Of a stretch of 64,000 nucleotides of DNA, positions 22,101 to 33,084 are shown in pieces (position 1 is the first letter of the stretch; each line of letters starts with the position of its first letter). Source of the stretch: Alnus glutinosa. Taxonomy: Eukaryota > Streptophyta > Magnoliopsida > Fagales > Betulaceae. Under the pieces are notes generated by a model, which saw only the letters and a program-made list of their open reading frames with translations, was not told the origin of the DNA and ran no database searches. The stretch is from assembly GCF_958979055.1 (NCBI RefSeq), contig NC_084892.1, forward strand, positions 25,012,001 to 25,076,000, read 5' to 3'. The position numbers and the translations under genes were made by a program.

Positions 22101-22317
22101 AATATTGTTGTACATTCTTGAATTTGAGTGGGTGGATTAAGATATGTTGTTAGTTCGATCATTGATTTTAATTCAATAACTTCATAATACGGGTCTTGGG
22201 CTGACCTCAAATGAATTAGAACTTCAAGAATGTAATTTTTTTTTTCAATTCACGAAACAATAAGACACATTAAAACCCACATTATCTTCTATAAATCTAT
22301 CATTATAGAATGAGAAA

Positions 22318-22450
22318 TACTACTTAGTAGGCTGCTATATAACTGTCATACAATTGATTCTTTTTTATAAGTCCTTATTGTTTTTCAAATGCTGATTTTT
22401 ATAGTCGCGTCATCCTATTTATATGACAGTCATATAATAATTTACTAAAT
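22318..22450. mobile_element. Small MITE candidate
   Basis: TACTTAGTAGGCTGCTATAT and the reverse complement of its right part, TATTTAGTAAATTATTATAT, form ~30-bp inverted ends that share a CTGTCATA core. No target duplication could be fixed. Confidence 0.45.
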
Positions 22451-22489
22451 AATTAATTGTTAATATTGCTCTCACAACTCCGAGCCAAA

Positions 22490-22700
22490 GTCAAGTTTCA
22501 ATTTGCAGTGTGGATATTTGTAAAGTGTCACGTCAATTTGTAAGTCTCCTTGTAAATGTTTTTGTATACCTAACATTTCTCATTCATAAGTGGATAGGGA
22601 CTCATCACAAAGTACTATTTGTAAGATTTGAATTAGATGATGTAAAATAAAAAATAAAAAAATTAACAGTGCATATATTTAATTTAAATTTATTTTATTA
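22490..22700. repeat. Promoter-distal repeat of the LecRK array (left copy)
   Basis: It matches 63790-63990 closely (GTCAAGTTTCAATTTGCAG, ATTTGTAAGATTTGAATT, GCATATATTTAATTT). At the right edge the same segment follows the start of LecRK-3, so here it probably marks the upstream side of a kinase gene that is no longer present. Confidence 0.65.
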
Positions 22701-23407
22701 AAAAAAAATATAAAATTAAATCTGAATTATTAAGCTAAGGTTAGGAAAAGACAAGAAGAATTATCTCGAAGCTTGAGCTGCTGGATCAAAAACTGTTTTA
22801 TCAAACCCACTGAAAAATCTAGAGTACAAAATGTCCAATTAGAAAGCGCCTCATGGCATGTAGACATCAAAAGACATCTCGATTAATCTAAGATTATACG
22901 AAGTCGGTGAGCCATTGAATCAGACCTCCGTATGCTCTGAAGTCTTGCCCCGTTTGAAATTCTCCCTCCGTACGATCTGAAGTCTTGCGATTTGAAGTCT
23001 CAAGATTTTGCTTGAGCATTTAGATGGCTTTGTAGTTAGATCGGTTCTCTTTTCTTTATATAGGTTGTGCTTTATTGTAAAAAAAGGCTCAAATGTATGT
23101 TATTGTAATGTTTGTTTATTATATAATTATCTTGGAAGCTGCTTTAAGTTAGGATTTTACATGTGGAGATTATGTATCTCTGTTCACTGTGATCTTTTTC
23201 TTAGTAATGAAATTTACTGGCCTTGCCAATTTGTTTTAAAAAATAAAATAACCATCCACGAGTCACCCGCAAAGTTTTGCCCAAATTGCCGAGCAACCGA
23301 TCTTTAGCTCAACTTTTTTTCTGGGGGATCTCTCATTTTCTTTCTCACTTTTTATTTTTTTTTGGAGAAATCTCTGATTTAAAAAATTATAAAGATTAAT
23401 ACTAAAA

Positions 23408-23524
23408 GAGCAGTGCCACGCACTAGCAGAATTTCCGGATTTTATCCGGAAATTTGGCTTATGGGTGGCATTCTTGTAATCCGGATGAAATCCGGAAATT
23501 CTGCTTCTCCCAAGTATTACCCAT
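23408..23524. mobile_element. 117-bp MITE with 7-bp target duplication ACTAAAA
   Basis: The insertion is flanked by ACTAAAA (23401-23407 and 23525-23531), and unit C at about 45339 keeps the uninterrupted site. The interior is an inverted pair around AATTTCCGGATTTTATCCGG / ATCCGGATGAAATCCGGAAA. The ends themselves match poorly. Confidence 0.75.
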
Positions 23525-23719
23525 ACTAAAAAGTCTTAAATAATAATATGGCAACTCAGCGTTCTTGAATGTATCGTTGAATTAATGGTGGAAGCTGATT
23601 TGAAGTAGCAGCCACACGATCAGCCGCCGTTCTAGAATAACAATGGCAAAAATGAAATGACTCAACTTTTGCGACTTGTCATGGTAGAAGACACAGATCC
23701 AGTGCCCGTTTTCTATGCC

Positions 23720-23935
23720 GACCATTCAGCATTTGGACTTGTCAAATGGGCATGGCCAATCGTGTAAAGATCGCCTGGCGGCCCCCATTGATATTTGATA
23801 CTGAGACGATGACCTTGGATTTTCTTTATGGTCTTCTTCTTTCTCGTAAGATTCGTTTAGAACAGCAAAACCTCGTTTTGGATTGGATTTGCAAGCGGTT
23901 TCTGCAAATGTTGTTGGTTAGCCTTACTAGCAAAT
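23720..23935 (+). repeat. Conserved ORF-like segment of the array (copy A)
   Basis: This ~200-bp segment is repeated at 32720-32970 and 45460-45670. In A and C it reads in one frame as DFLYGLLLSRKIRLEQQNLV followed by LDWICKRFLQML. In unit B the frame is not kept. I do not recognise the peptide. It may be an exon fragment of a duplicated gene or of a non-coding transcript. Confidence 0.4.
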
Positions 23936-24951
23936 TTACATGGTTATTTTCTCTTGCTTGAAAATTTGGTGTTGGAACTCATATTTTATCCCTTTCAAGT
24001 AGGTGTTGCAGTTTATGTTCACATGTCGGGTTCAGCTCGTGTCAAAGCATTGTTTTAAAACTATATAGGTTAACTCTAACCATTTAATTAAATGGATTAA
24101 ACTCATTAACCCTAACTTTTTAATTTTGTATTGGATTCATATCGAGTTTACGGGTCATGTCAAAAATTGACTGTCATTATATCGCGTTTCGGGTTCAAGT
24201 CATGTCAAAGCATATGTATAAAATTATATAGGCCAGCCTTAACCCGACACATTTAATTAAATGAGTTAGACTCTTCAACCCTAATCTTTTAATTTCATGT
24301 TGAATTCGAAGGAATTGCCAACTTTACTTTCGAGCTCATATGGAGCATTTATTCGAAGAAAAAGGAAAAAGTACAAATAATAAATTGTAATATACTCTTT
24401 TATATCGCAAAAAAGACAAAAATATCCATAAAAGTTTCTTTTAAAAAGCGATCCACCACAAAAGTTGTGAAGACTCACGACCACTATCGCAGGTCTTGTG
24501 ACTCACAGCGGATGTGGGTCTTGTGAAGACTCATGGCTGATATTGTGGGTCTGATGACCCACGGTCATCGTGGATCACCTGTTTTTTAATTTTAATTTTT
24601 TTTTACATAAATATATTTTTAAAATTAAATTATCGGTTGGTACCAAATTTTCCGGACCAATAATCAAAATTTTAAATTAATTGATTTTTTAAGCTTACTT
24701 TTTAAGGTTAATTTAGACGTTTTTAACCATTTTAGAAAGTATATATTTCAGGCTTTTTTTTGCCCGAAATGCTGGGCTCAGAGTCCGGAGGACATGATGC
24801 ATAGAGGTATACATCAACTTTCTATCTCAGTAAAACTTGCATTTTATTTTATTTTATTTTATCTAGTACAAATTCATATTAGTATGCACTTTTTTTCTTC
24901 TGATTATTAAGAATTATATGTGGTTGATATCTTTCCTATGCTTTCTTCTAG

Positions 24952-25345
24952 GCTCTAGCTCTAGTTCAATGTTGAATATGTTGTGTATTTGTAGGTGCCA
25001 GGGGTGTTGTTTCTTGTGCAACTATATACCATAGTCATTATACAAGCACATTTTTTAGGTTGGAAACTTTGGGATTTCTATGAGATGGACTTGATGTTTC
25101 TTATTAGCATACAACTGTTCATCTTCAAATTTATATTCTCCCATGGATTCTCTGTTGTGCTAATTGTCAAAACCTGCTAGATATGTTTCGTACCAGTTTT
25201 CCCTCACATATAATTGTAAATTTGATTCTTCTATTTTATAGGTTTCTTTTCTGCAGTTTATTGTATTCATATTAGCTCTCCCCTTGTTCATTTGTGCTTC
25301 AGAGTTTTTGATCAATTCGTTAAATACAGAAAATTACTCCAAAGT
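24952..25345 (+). pseudogene. Exon-like membrane-protein segments (copy A)
   Basis: Two hydrophobic stretches recur in all three units. The first reads GVLFLVQLYTIVI(I/V)QAHFL, then ELMFLISIQLFIFKFIFSHG (D for the first E in copy A). The second begins after a polypyrimidine-AG and reads FIVFILALPLFICASEFLIN, ending at an AG|GTAC donor-like site. Together they look like two exons of a polytopic membrane protein. The family is not recognised. They lie between sequences that resemble the two arms of the CCGGTTA hAT-like repeat, so capture by a transposon is possible. Confidence 0.4.
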
Positions 25346-25701
25346 CAGGTACTTCTATGGTAACACTTATAATCATTGTTGACTTATTTATTTATGTACA
25401 CACTCAAATAACATTATCTCTTTTTATTATTTTTATTTTTTAAATACATACCTATATATATATACCCGGTTACTAGTTATAATCGGTTTCAATATTTTTT
25501 AAAAATAGGTAACCACTTCAGTAGGGCCGGTTACCGGCCGGCTTTACACCCCTAGCATGTGACAATTTTGATGAAAATTTAATGAAAAAAACACCGCTCA
25601 TTGATGACTTTCAATAGCTTGGTAAAGCATTTCTCTCTCTCTCTCACTCTCTCAACGCTCGCATTTTCTGTTCTTTGACTTTCTCATTTGGGAAACCCCA
25701 C

Positions 25702-26833
25702 TGATGAGTGCCAAATATTGTATATTTGAATCCCTTAATTTATATTAGTTAGACCTTTGGTGTTATTATTTTCTGATGTTTTGGTTAGTTTTAGTGTTTT
25801 TGCGTTTTTGCAAGACATTAAGAGAAAAATGGTAATTTTCAAGTGAAAATACATAAAAAGCTGGAAATTCGGAATTGTTGGGAAGTCAATCGATCGAATC
25901 TCAAGTCAATCGATCGAAAATTGGCCGATGTCGATCGATTGATTATAAAATCAATCGATCGAATTTATGCGAAGCTGAAATTTCAGAAGCCCTACCTAAC
26001 TCTATAAATACCATTCTTTTCTCATTTTTGAAAGGGGAGGCTGAAGAGAGGCCGCTTGGGAGCGCCCTAGGCGCCGTTCTCACTGTAGTTTATGACCTTT
26101 TGGTTTGATTTTGACCTAGAACTTCAATCCTTTGTAAGTTTATTTGATTTTAATGCATTCTTGTTGTTTATTTATGCTTTCTTTAGTTATGTGTAGCTGA
26201 AATTTCGTCTAGGGTTGAGGATGAAACCTCACCATTGAAGAGAAACTGAGTTTCCATGCTTGTTTATGCTATTTGAGTTTATGAGTTTTGATTTCTCATT
26301 ATTCTACTTCAATTATTAAGATTATTGTTGGATATCTTTTGTGATTTCCGAATACAAGTGATGATTTGATATAGTTTCATTAGATTGATGGCTTCGGTTT
26401 TCATTTATCAAAATGTTGGATATTCGTTATGTTTCATTCCATGGATATATTTGATGATTTAGTCAAAACTAGATATCTTTTGTGATTTGTGCAAGTATGG
26501 ATTCATCGAATGATTTAAACAACTTTTGAAGCAAAGTAGAGCATACCTAAGATTTGTATAAGAGAATTCGAAATATGTGTGATAAACATGAGACTATGTT
26601 GTTGTGATTTGGTGGGTGTGGATTCCAAAACCCTAGACCCCTTTATTTTCATTATTTTTGTTTATGCTTTCTTTTGTTAAAAATTTTTAAATTTGGAACT
26701 AGGTTAAAACATGATTAGTTTGAATAGAGATTAATTTTTGCAACACAATTCCCTGTGGGATCGACCTCGTACTTGCAAAACGCTATATTGCAAACGATTC
26801 GTGCACTTGCGAGTACATTTAAAACACACAACA
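25702..26833 (+). mobile_element. Solo LTR, Ty3/gypsy type
   Basis: TGATGAGTGCCAAATATTG opens and ACACACAACA closes the element, with exact 5-bp duplications CCCAC (25697-25701, 26834-26838). Units B (37020) and C (47450) show the empty site. Length is 1,132 bp. The right part has the CCCTGTGGGATCGACC and GATTCGTGCACTTGCGAGTA motifs common in long plant gypsy LTRs. It is a fossil without an internal region. Confidence 0.85.
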
Positions 26834-27788
26834 CCCACTCCTCCAAGCTATATAAAACCCACCCCTCTCCTCTCAACGTCTTCAAACTAATTCACACAGC
26901 TCTCCTTTCAAGTGCTTCCTAACCATTCTTCATCAAATGCTCCTTTCTGAAAATCAATGGATGAGATTGATCTTCCTTGATTTTTTCTTTGCTCAGTTTC
27001 TCTTGAACTCATGCAAGACCTTATTATAGTCTCTACAGGAATAACCTATGACTGCAAAAGCATTGAAAAGTGGTTGTTGCTTGAGCTATTGATGTATATC
27101 GATTTAAAATCTGAAATTTGTTTGAGAAATTTGAGACTTGAAAGTAGTTTTTCTCCTCTTCTTCTTTGTACCTAGGCAGTTAGTAGATGCGGTTATCCAA
27201 TTTTATAAATCGCCCTAAGTGGTTGCGGTTAGCAGTTTTAGCCAATAACGGCTAACTGCAACCACCTTTTCATCCCTACAATATAGAGGCTATCCTCCAT
27301 TTTTTTTTGTTGGTAACTTCTTTTTATTTAGGGTATAATTTTAGCTTGGTAAGAAATTCATAAAAAGAATAGAATGCATTAAATTATATTCCTTAAAAAA
27401 AAGAAGCGTTTTTATAAGGTGGATAAACAATTTATGATTAAGCAAGTAACTATTAACAAATAAGATTTATGGTGTGCTATTGTTATAGATTTATATTGTT
27501 TTGTGATGCTAATTTCAATTACCACATGCTCTTTAGATGATTCCATTCTTTTACCTACAATTAATTAGAATCAAGGTTAATTTCAAAATGAGTATAGAAT
27601 TTGTTGGTCAAAATTGTTTTGATTTTTGGTCCAAGAGAGAATAAGAAAAAAGAGAAAAAAAGGCACTTTCAATGCAAAATGTTATATTATAGAATTAAAT
27701 GGAAATGTGAAAGACCTATTTTTGTTTATTTCCCCTTTTTGATTCATGATGTTGTCATTGCTGTATTAGATGGAGCTGGGGTAGTCGG

Positions 27789-28312
27789 TATGGGTGAAAA
27801 TCCGGTTATAGTTATTGGTTATTAGTTATTGGGCAGTCGGTTGGCAAAAATTTTCAATTGGCCCTAGTAACCGAGTAGCCAGTTAACCGGTTATTTAATA
27901 ACCAACGGCAACCGGTTGGTACCCAGTTATCCGAATTGGTAACATAATTTTTTAAAAATTTAGTCTTTTGGGCATATTTTAGGTACTGTGCCTACGTTTT
28001 GAGCTTAATTTAGACGTTTTTAGCCCAATCTAAAATGTTCTAAACCCCAAAGATTCAAAGAAGTAGAACGGCAAAAAGTTTGAATGAAAACTGAAAAGTA
28101 AAACCCTAAAGGTTAGAATTTTATTATTTTAATTTTTTGAATAATATATATATAGACACACACACACACACACCTGATTACCAGTTATAACTGGTTTACT
28201 ATTTTATAAAATTGGTAACCGCTCCTATAGGACCGGTTACCAGTTATTTCCAACCGGTAACAAAAGTGGTTTACTGGTTACTAGTTATAACCGGCCGACT
28301 TTACACCAGTAG
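27789..28312. mobile_element. hAT-like non-autonomous element, CCGGTTA family (copy A)
   Basis: The left end TATGGGTGAAAATCCGG and the right end CCGACTTTACACCAGTA are inverted versions of a TAGGGGTGTAAA-type hAT terminus. The interior is built from GGTTACCGG/CCGGTTA motifs in both orientations. The same insertion occupies the same place in units B and C, so it predates the duplications. Confidence 0.65.
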
Positions 28313-28911
28313 GCTATGGCCCCCCCAATTCATTTGACACAAAATAATAATAATAATAATAGACTTAAGAAAAATTTGTATTTATACTTTGACCACATAT
28401 TTTAATATATTTTTTGTTGACCCCCTCTCATCCAAATGTCTAGCTCCATTTGGCTTCATCCTGTATAATATATTAATACGTATCTAAACCTCTAATTTCC
28501 ATCCCTGAATATATAGACTTTTTTATTTTTCTTTTTCAAGGGCCGAAATCCATTCCTTAATAATGGCTTCCAATATGAATACGAAACGCTAATAAACTAT
28601 TTTCCTCCCTATGCATCTATTTGGACGGATGTTAGAGCATGCAAAGTTCCAAAATATATGACCAAAGGAAAGGCCCATGTTCATACATATACTGCACATA
28701 TATCCTTAAAGAAATGATAGAAATATTTTACAAATTAGATTTGACCCGTCTTTAAAAGTATCATATGTCGTTACTCATTAGTACGTAAGAAACACATAAT
28801 TTTTTTGATAGCAAGTAGCATCAATAAAAAGAAAAAAGAAAAGAAAAGAAAAGAAAAATTTGGTCACTTGACTCACTTAAAACGCACAATAAGTAACAAA
28901 AACTTGTAGAA
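28313..28911. other. LecRK-1 downstream spacer
   Basis: AT-rich sequence shared with units B (40057-40706) and C (51098-51437 continued at 60811-61086). It includes a conserved block GGACGGATGTTAGAGCATGC. It probably contains the kinase 3' untranslated region. No gene. Confidence 0.5.
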
Positions 28912-30915
28912 TCAACGACCCCCCGAGAGAAGCGAGTCTTCAACGGAAGACAAATGTGTGAAGGCCTTGTCCATAGGAGCCGCCGGATAAGACATGGGAA
29001 ACGTTAAGCCGCTGGCACAAAGACCAACAGATGGTAACTCTGGAAGAGGAACATCCCCCTCCAAGAACTGCACAACTTGCCGCATGCTTGGCCGGGGTGA
29101 AGCCTCTGAATTAGAGCACATCAACCCAAGTTTTAATACCAACTCTACTTCCTCTGCTACATATTCTGTACCCAAATTTGGATCCGTTGCCCCAAGAATT
29201 TTACCTCGGTTCCAGTGAGAAAGCACGCAATCGACCAAAATAATATCCTCTGTTTGCCATCGTGGCTCTATTGGTCTTCTTCCACAAGCGACCTCAAGCA
29301 AAAAGGCCCCGAAGGCAAACACGTCGGTGCTTGTTGTGGCCTTGCCGCTTCGAGTAAGGTCCGGCGCAATATACCCAATGGTTCCAACCACATGAGTCGT
29401 TTGAGGGGCAGTTCCACGGTCATAAAATCTTGCAAGAGCGAAGTCTCCTAATCTAGCATTTAGTTCACCATCTAGCATGACATTACTAGCCTTGACATCT
29501 CTGTGAACAACAACTTGCTCCCATTCTTCGTGTAGATAAAGCAGCCCCGATGCCACACCTTTTATGATTCCAAACCTCTGTTTCCAATCCAGAGTGAGCT
29601 TAGGTTGGTAAAAGAGGTACTTGTCTAGGCTTCCATTGGGCATGTAGTCATACACCAAAAGCAACTCTCTCTTTCGCCGGCAATACCCCGAGAGTGGTAC
29701 TAAATTCCTGTGGCGGAGCCGACCCATACTGGCAATTTCTGCAACAAATTCTTTCATTCCCTGCTTTGATTCATGGGAGACTCTCTTCACCGCAATCTCA
29801 ATTTTGGAGGTAGGTAGTACACCTCTATATACCTTTCCAAATCCACCCTTACCCAATACCTCTTTCTCTCCGAATCCTTTTGTGGCAACAAAAAGATCTT
29901 TGTATTTGAATCTCTGAGGCCCATAGTCAAGCTCCCAATCTTCCAGCAATTCTTCAAACTTCCTCTTCCTTCTAATGACATAAACTACACCTGAAATTGC
30001 TACCAAGACTAAGCTTACAATTATCACAGGCAACCCAATTGTCAAAAATTTAGATCTCTCTATACCTACTAATATCGGAGGCAGCAGAACTTGAGAGAGG
30101 AGAAGTTCTGGAGCCTGGCCATTCATCTTAAAGCTCCAAGCCAGAGCATAATGGTTTGCTAGGAGCCGGCCAGTTGAGGACGAGAAGCCAACATACATGT
30201 CGTTGGCAATGATAGGTGAAAGATCGCGGGACAAAGACAATAGCGGAATTTTGGGTTTACCGACATTAAGTGGAGCAAAAGTAACATTAATTTGCTTCTC
30301 GACACCATCGTATTCCACCCAAACTTGCATTTGCTGGCCACTTATAAGGCTCAGGGACCTAAACCCGCCACCATTGTCATCAGCATAATATCCTACGCCA
30401 GCAGATTGCTCGGACTTCAAGCCATTTATATCAATCCCAACATGGTTCGAGTTGATGTCGTCAAACTCAGAGTTCTTGAATGTATCGAGCTCTATGGCAA
30501 CGACTTGATTTTTGGGATCACCATCATTGGTAATATTGAAAAGTCCAAGGCGCTGGGTAGAACTACCTCCCGGGAGTCCTCTTGTTGGAGCAATGACGAA
30601 AGCAAGCCCATGACCGCTGAAATTGGCACCTTCAGAAACGATAGCGAAGACGAAAGTCGTAGAGAAGGAGGAAACGTCGCCATTCGACGAGTTCTTGAAG
30701 CTTATTGGATTGGGGTAGAAAGCATGACCCATTTGAAAGTATGTATTATTAGTGAGCCTCAAAAGGCCAGTAGAAGTGATTTCGGCTATGCCATCAAGGC
30801 TTAGATTTGCCGATTTAAACCCGACGTAGGTGAAGGTGGTATCTTCGGAGGCTACAAAGCTGATTAGGAGAGGCAGAAGGAATACTAGGTTGGACAACAT
30901 GGCTATATTTTGCAT
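28912..30915 (-). CDS. L-type lectin-domain receptor kinase, clade IV type (LecRK-1), altered DFG/APE
   Basis: One intronless frame of 667 residues, the family's usual length. It has a signal peptide (~1-22), a legume-lectin ectodomain (~24-266, with HVGIDING and QMQVWVEYDGVEKQI), a transmembrane helix (~291-315, IIVSLVLVAISGVVYVI), basic stop-transfer RRKRKF and a Ser/Thr kinase (~350-620). The glycine loop GKGGFGKV (355-362), VAIK-type lysine K377 and HRDVKASN (471-478) are present. However, the metal-binding DFG is DFA (491-493, codon GCT), and APE is APD (517-519). Sister copies have DFG with APE or EPE. The family sits in the plasma membrane and links extracellular ligands to immunity or hormone responses. 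In unit B a stop lies just before the codon equivalent to Met6, so the true start may be Met6 (30900). Whether the kinase is active is open. Confidence 0.93.
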   Translation of the reverse strand: MQNIAMLSNLVFLLPLLISFVASEDTTFTYVGFKSANLSLDGIAEITSTGLLRLTNNTYFQMGHAFYPNPISFKNSSNGDVSSFSTTFVFAIVSEGANFSGHGLAFVIAPTRGLPGGSSTQRLGLFNITNDGDPKNQVVAIELDTFKNSEFDDINSNHVGIDINGLKSEQSAGVGYYADDNGGGFRSLSLISGQQMQVWVEYDGVEKQINVTFAPLNVGKPKIPLLSLSRDLSPIIANDMYVGFSSSTGRLLANHYALAWSFKMNGQAPELLLSQVLLPPILVGIERSKFLTIGLPVIIVSLVLVAISGVVYVIRRKRKFEELLEDWELDYGPQRFKYKDLFVATKGFGEKEVLGKGGFGKVYRGVLPTSKIEIAVKRVSHESKQGMKEFVAEIASMGRLRHRNLVPLSGYCRRKRELLLVYDYMPNGSLDKYLFYQPKLTLDWKQRFGIIKGVASGLLYLHEEWEQVVVHRDVKASNVMLDGELNARLGDFALARFYDRGTAPQTTHVVGTIGYIAPDLTRSGKATTSTDVFAFGAFLLEVACGRRPIEPRWQTEDIILVDCVLSHWNRGKILGATDPNLGTEYVAEEVELVLKLGLMCSNSEASPRPSMRQVVQFLEGDVPLPELPSVGLCASGLTFPMSYPAAPMDKAFTHLSSVEDSLLSGGR

Positions 30916-31204
30916 CCGCTCCCTCTTTTCATGGTTTCATAGTTCCAGTTCCATGTTGAAGACATGTTATTTGATGAGATATTAATATAAATAATCAACG
31001 ATTCTACAATTTTCAAAGAAGCTTAAAGATATAAGCTGACTCATCAGAAAGTACAATTTGTAAGCTTTATGTTAACAACTTGGTATTTGTAACTTGAAAT
31101 TAATTATTCCATGTACATAAAAGCTAAAGCTGCTACTCCAATTATTGCTTCAAGATATTAGATGGTAACCCTTTTTTTTAAAAAAAAAAAAAAAAAAGGA
31201 ACGA
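30916..31204. other. LecRK-1 upstream region
   Basis: Promoter side of LecRK-1. ACTCATCAGAAAGTACAATTT near 31038 resembles the promoter-distal repeat at 22600 and 63870. It ends in A and T runs at the start of unit B. No gene. Confidence 0.4.
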
Positions 31205-31394
31205 AAGAAATTGCACATTCGCTCCCATAATCCACGAGTCTTTTTTTTTTTTTTTTTGGGCGAAATCTCTGTTTTAAAAAATTATAAAGATTAATACTTA
31301 AAAGTCTTAAATACTAATATGGCAACCCAGCGTTCTTGAACGTATCGTAATATGCTCCATAGTCCATAGTTGTCGTTGAATGGTGGAAGCTGAT

Positions 31395-32621
31395 GGCCTT
31401 GTTTGGCAAGAGAAAAAAAAATTTTCCTTCCCCTTTTCACTTATCTTAAAAATAATCAACTTTAAAACATTCTAATTTTGTATCATATTAATAATTTTTT
31501 ATTGAAAAAAGTACACATAACCCCCTCAAACTATCACTCAATTGTCAATGTACTCCGTAAACTACCAATTGTGTCAATGTCCTCCCCTAAACTACCAAAA
31601 AATGTCAATGTCCCTCTAAGACCAACAAAAAGACAAAAATGACCCTAATTTTTTTTTTGAATAAGACAAAAAATGTCCTCGTTAATTCAAAAAATTAAAA
31701 CTAAAACTTAAAAACTTTAAAAAAAAACTAAAAAAATAAAAAAGATATATTTAAAAAAAAAGGAAAAAAAAATTTAAAATAAAAGAACAAAATTTTTAAT
31801 TTGTTTTTTTCTTTTTTTTTTTTAAAAAAAAAGCAAACAAAAAATAACAGATTTTTTTTTTTAAAAAAAAATAAAACAAATGAAAAAAAGAAAAAGAAAG
31901 AAAAAACCAGTTTTTATTAAATTAAAAAACGAAAAAGAACAATTTTTTTTAAAAGAAAAAAAAACGAAAAAAAAAAAAAAAAAAAGAAGCTAACTGAAAT
32001 TTATTTATTTTTTTTAAAATAAAACAAACGAAAAAAAAAAACAGTTTTTATTAAATTAAAAAACGAAAAAGAACATTTTTTTTTAAAAGAAAAAAAAACG
32101 AAAATACAAAAATAACTGAAATTTATTTATTTTTTTAAAAAAAATAAAACAAATGAAAAAAAACCTGTTTTTATTAAATTAAAAAAAAAAAGAAAAAGAA
32201 CAATTTTTTAAAAAAGAAAAAAAAACTGAAAATTATTATTTAAAAAAAAAACAGTTTTTATTTTTATTTTTTTGGAATAAATTTTTGTTATTTTAGATTT
32301 TTTTTTAATAATTTTTTGTAGTTTGTATTTTATTTTAATAATTTTATGAAGGGAATTTTTGTCATTAGGAGGACATTGACATTTTCTTGTAGTTTAAGGG
32401 GGGAGATTGACACCATTGGTAGTTTGGGAAATACATTGACAATAATGTGGTAGTTTGAGGGGATTATGTGTACTTTTTCATTTTTTATTATTATTTAAAT
32501 AAAAAAAATTCACTATAATACAAAATTTTTTCACTTTTCTATACAAATTCTTTTTACTTTATATTATATCTATCACTTCCACCTCCAACCACCAATTTTC
32601 CTTTCCTTCCCGAACAAGGCC
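31395..32621. mobile_element. Harbinger-like MITE with nested insertion
   Basis: The ends GGCCTTGTTTGGCAAG and, inverted, GGCCTTGTTCGGGAAG are flanked by GAT on both sides (31392-31394, 32622-32624). Units A (23603) and C (45410) carry the uninterrupted GCTGATTTGAAGTAG. A second element (31504-32480) is nested inside, leaving about 250 bp of original sequence. Confidence 0.8.
31504..32480. mobile_element. Mutator-like foldback MITE with 9-bp TSD, A-rich core
   Basis: GAAAAAAGTACACATAACCC at the left and its inverted counterpart TTATGTGTACTTTTTCA at the right bound it, with exact 9-bp duplications TTTTTTATT (31495-31503, 32481-32489). The interior is extremely A-rich, with repeated AAAACAGTTTTTATTAAATT blocks of about 120 bp (near 31910, 32040 and 32160). 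Confidence 0.8.
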
Positions 32622-32719
32622 GATTTGAAGTAGCAGCCACGGCCCACACGATCAGCCACCGTTATAGAATAACAATGGCAAAAATGAAATGAGTCAACTT
32701 TTGCCACTTGTCATGGTAG

Positions 32720-32970
32720 AAGCCACAGATCCGGTGCCCGTTTTTCTATGCAGACCATTCAGCATTTGGATTTGACAAATGGGCATGGCCAAACGTGTAA
32801 GGATCGCCTGGCGGCGCCCATTGAAATTGAGACGATGTCGTATGATCTTCTTGCCACCTGAACCATGACCTTGGGTTTTTCTTTATGGTCATCTTCTTTC
32901 TCGTAATATTCGTTTAGAACAGCGAAACCTCATTTTGGATTCGACTTGCAAATGGTTTCTGCAAATGTTC
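32720..32970 (+). repeat. Conserved ORF-like segment of the array (copy B)
   Basis: Counterpart of 23720-23935 with about 10 percent differences plus a ~20-bp insertion. The reading frame of copies A and C is not kept, which argues against a needed protein. Confidence 0.45.
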
Positions 32971-33084
32971 CCCCTCCAAGCACTGCTGAACAATTTATTT
33001 GACTCTTCTTCTGGGCCCAATGGTGGGTCTCGGCCCAACGGCCAACTCTAATTCTTCTATCCGTGGAAGGGGCAGGGCACAGAC

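Larger units (their letters stand above)
22990..30950. repeat. LecRK array unit A (spacer plus LecRK-1)
   Basis: The unit begins near TTGAGCATTTAGATGGCTTT (also at 44932) and shares with units B and C, in the same order, TTTAGAACAGC(A/G)AAACCTC, the CCAGGGGTGTTGTTTCTTG segment, the CCACTCC-TATAAAACCCACC leader, a GGTTATAACCGG hAT-like repeat and an LecRK gene on the minus strand. Apart from the features listed separately, the spacer has no gene. Confidence 0.8.

Noticed and set aside
30292-30804. 170-codon plus-strand frame opposite LecRK-1 (and its counterparts opposite LecRK-2 and LecRK-3)
   Set aside because: It is a shadow of the lectin-domain codons on the minus strand, repeated because the genes are repeated.
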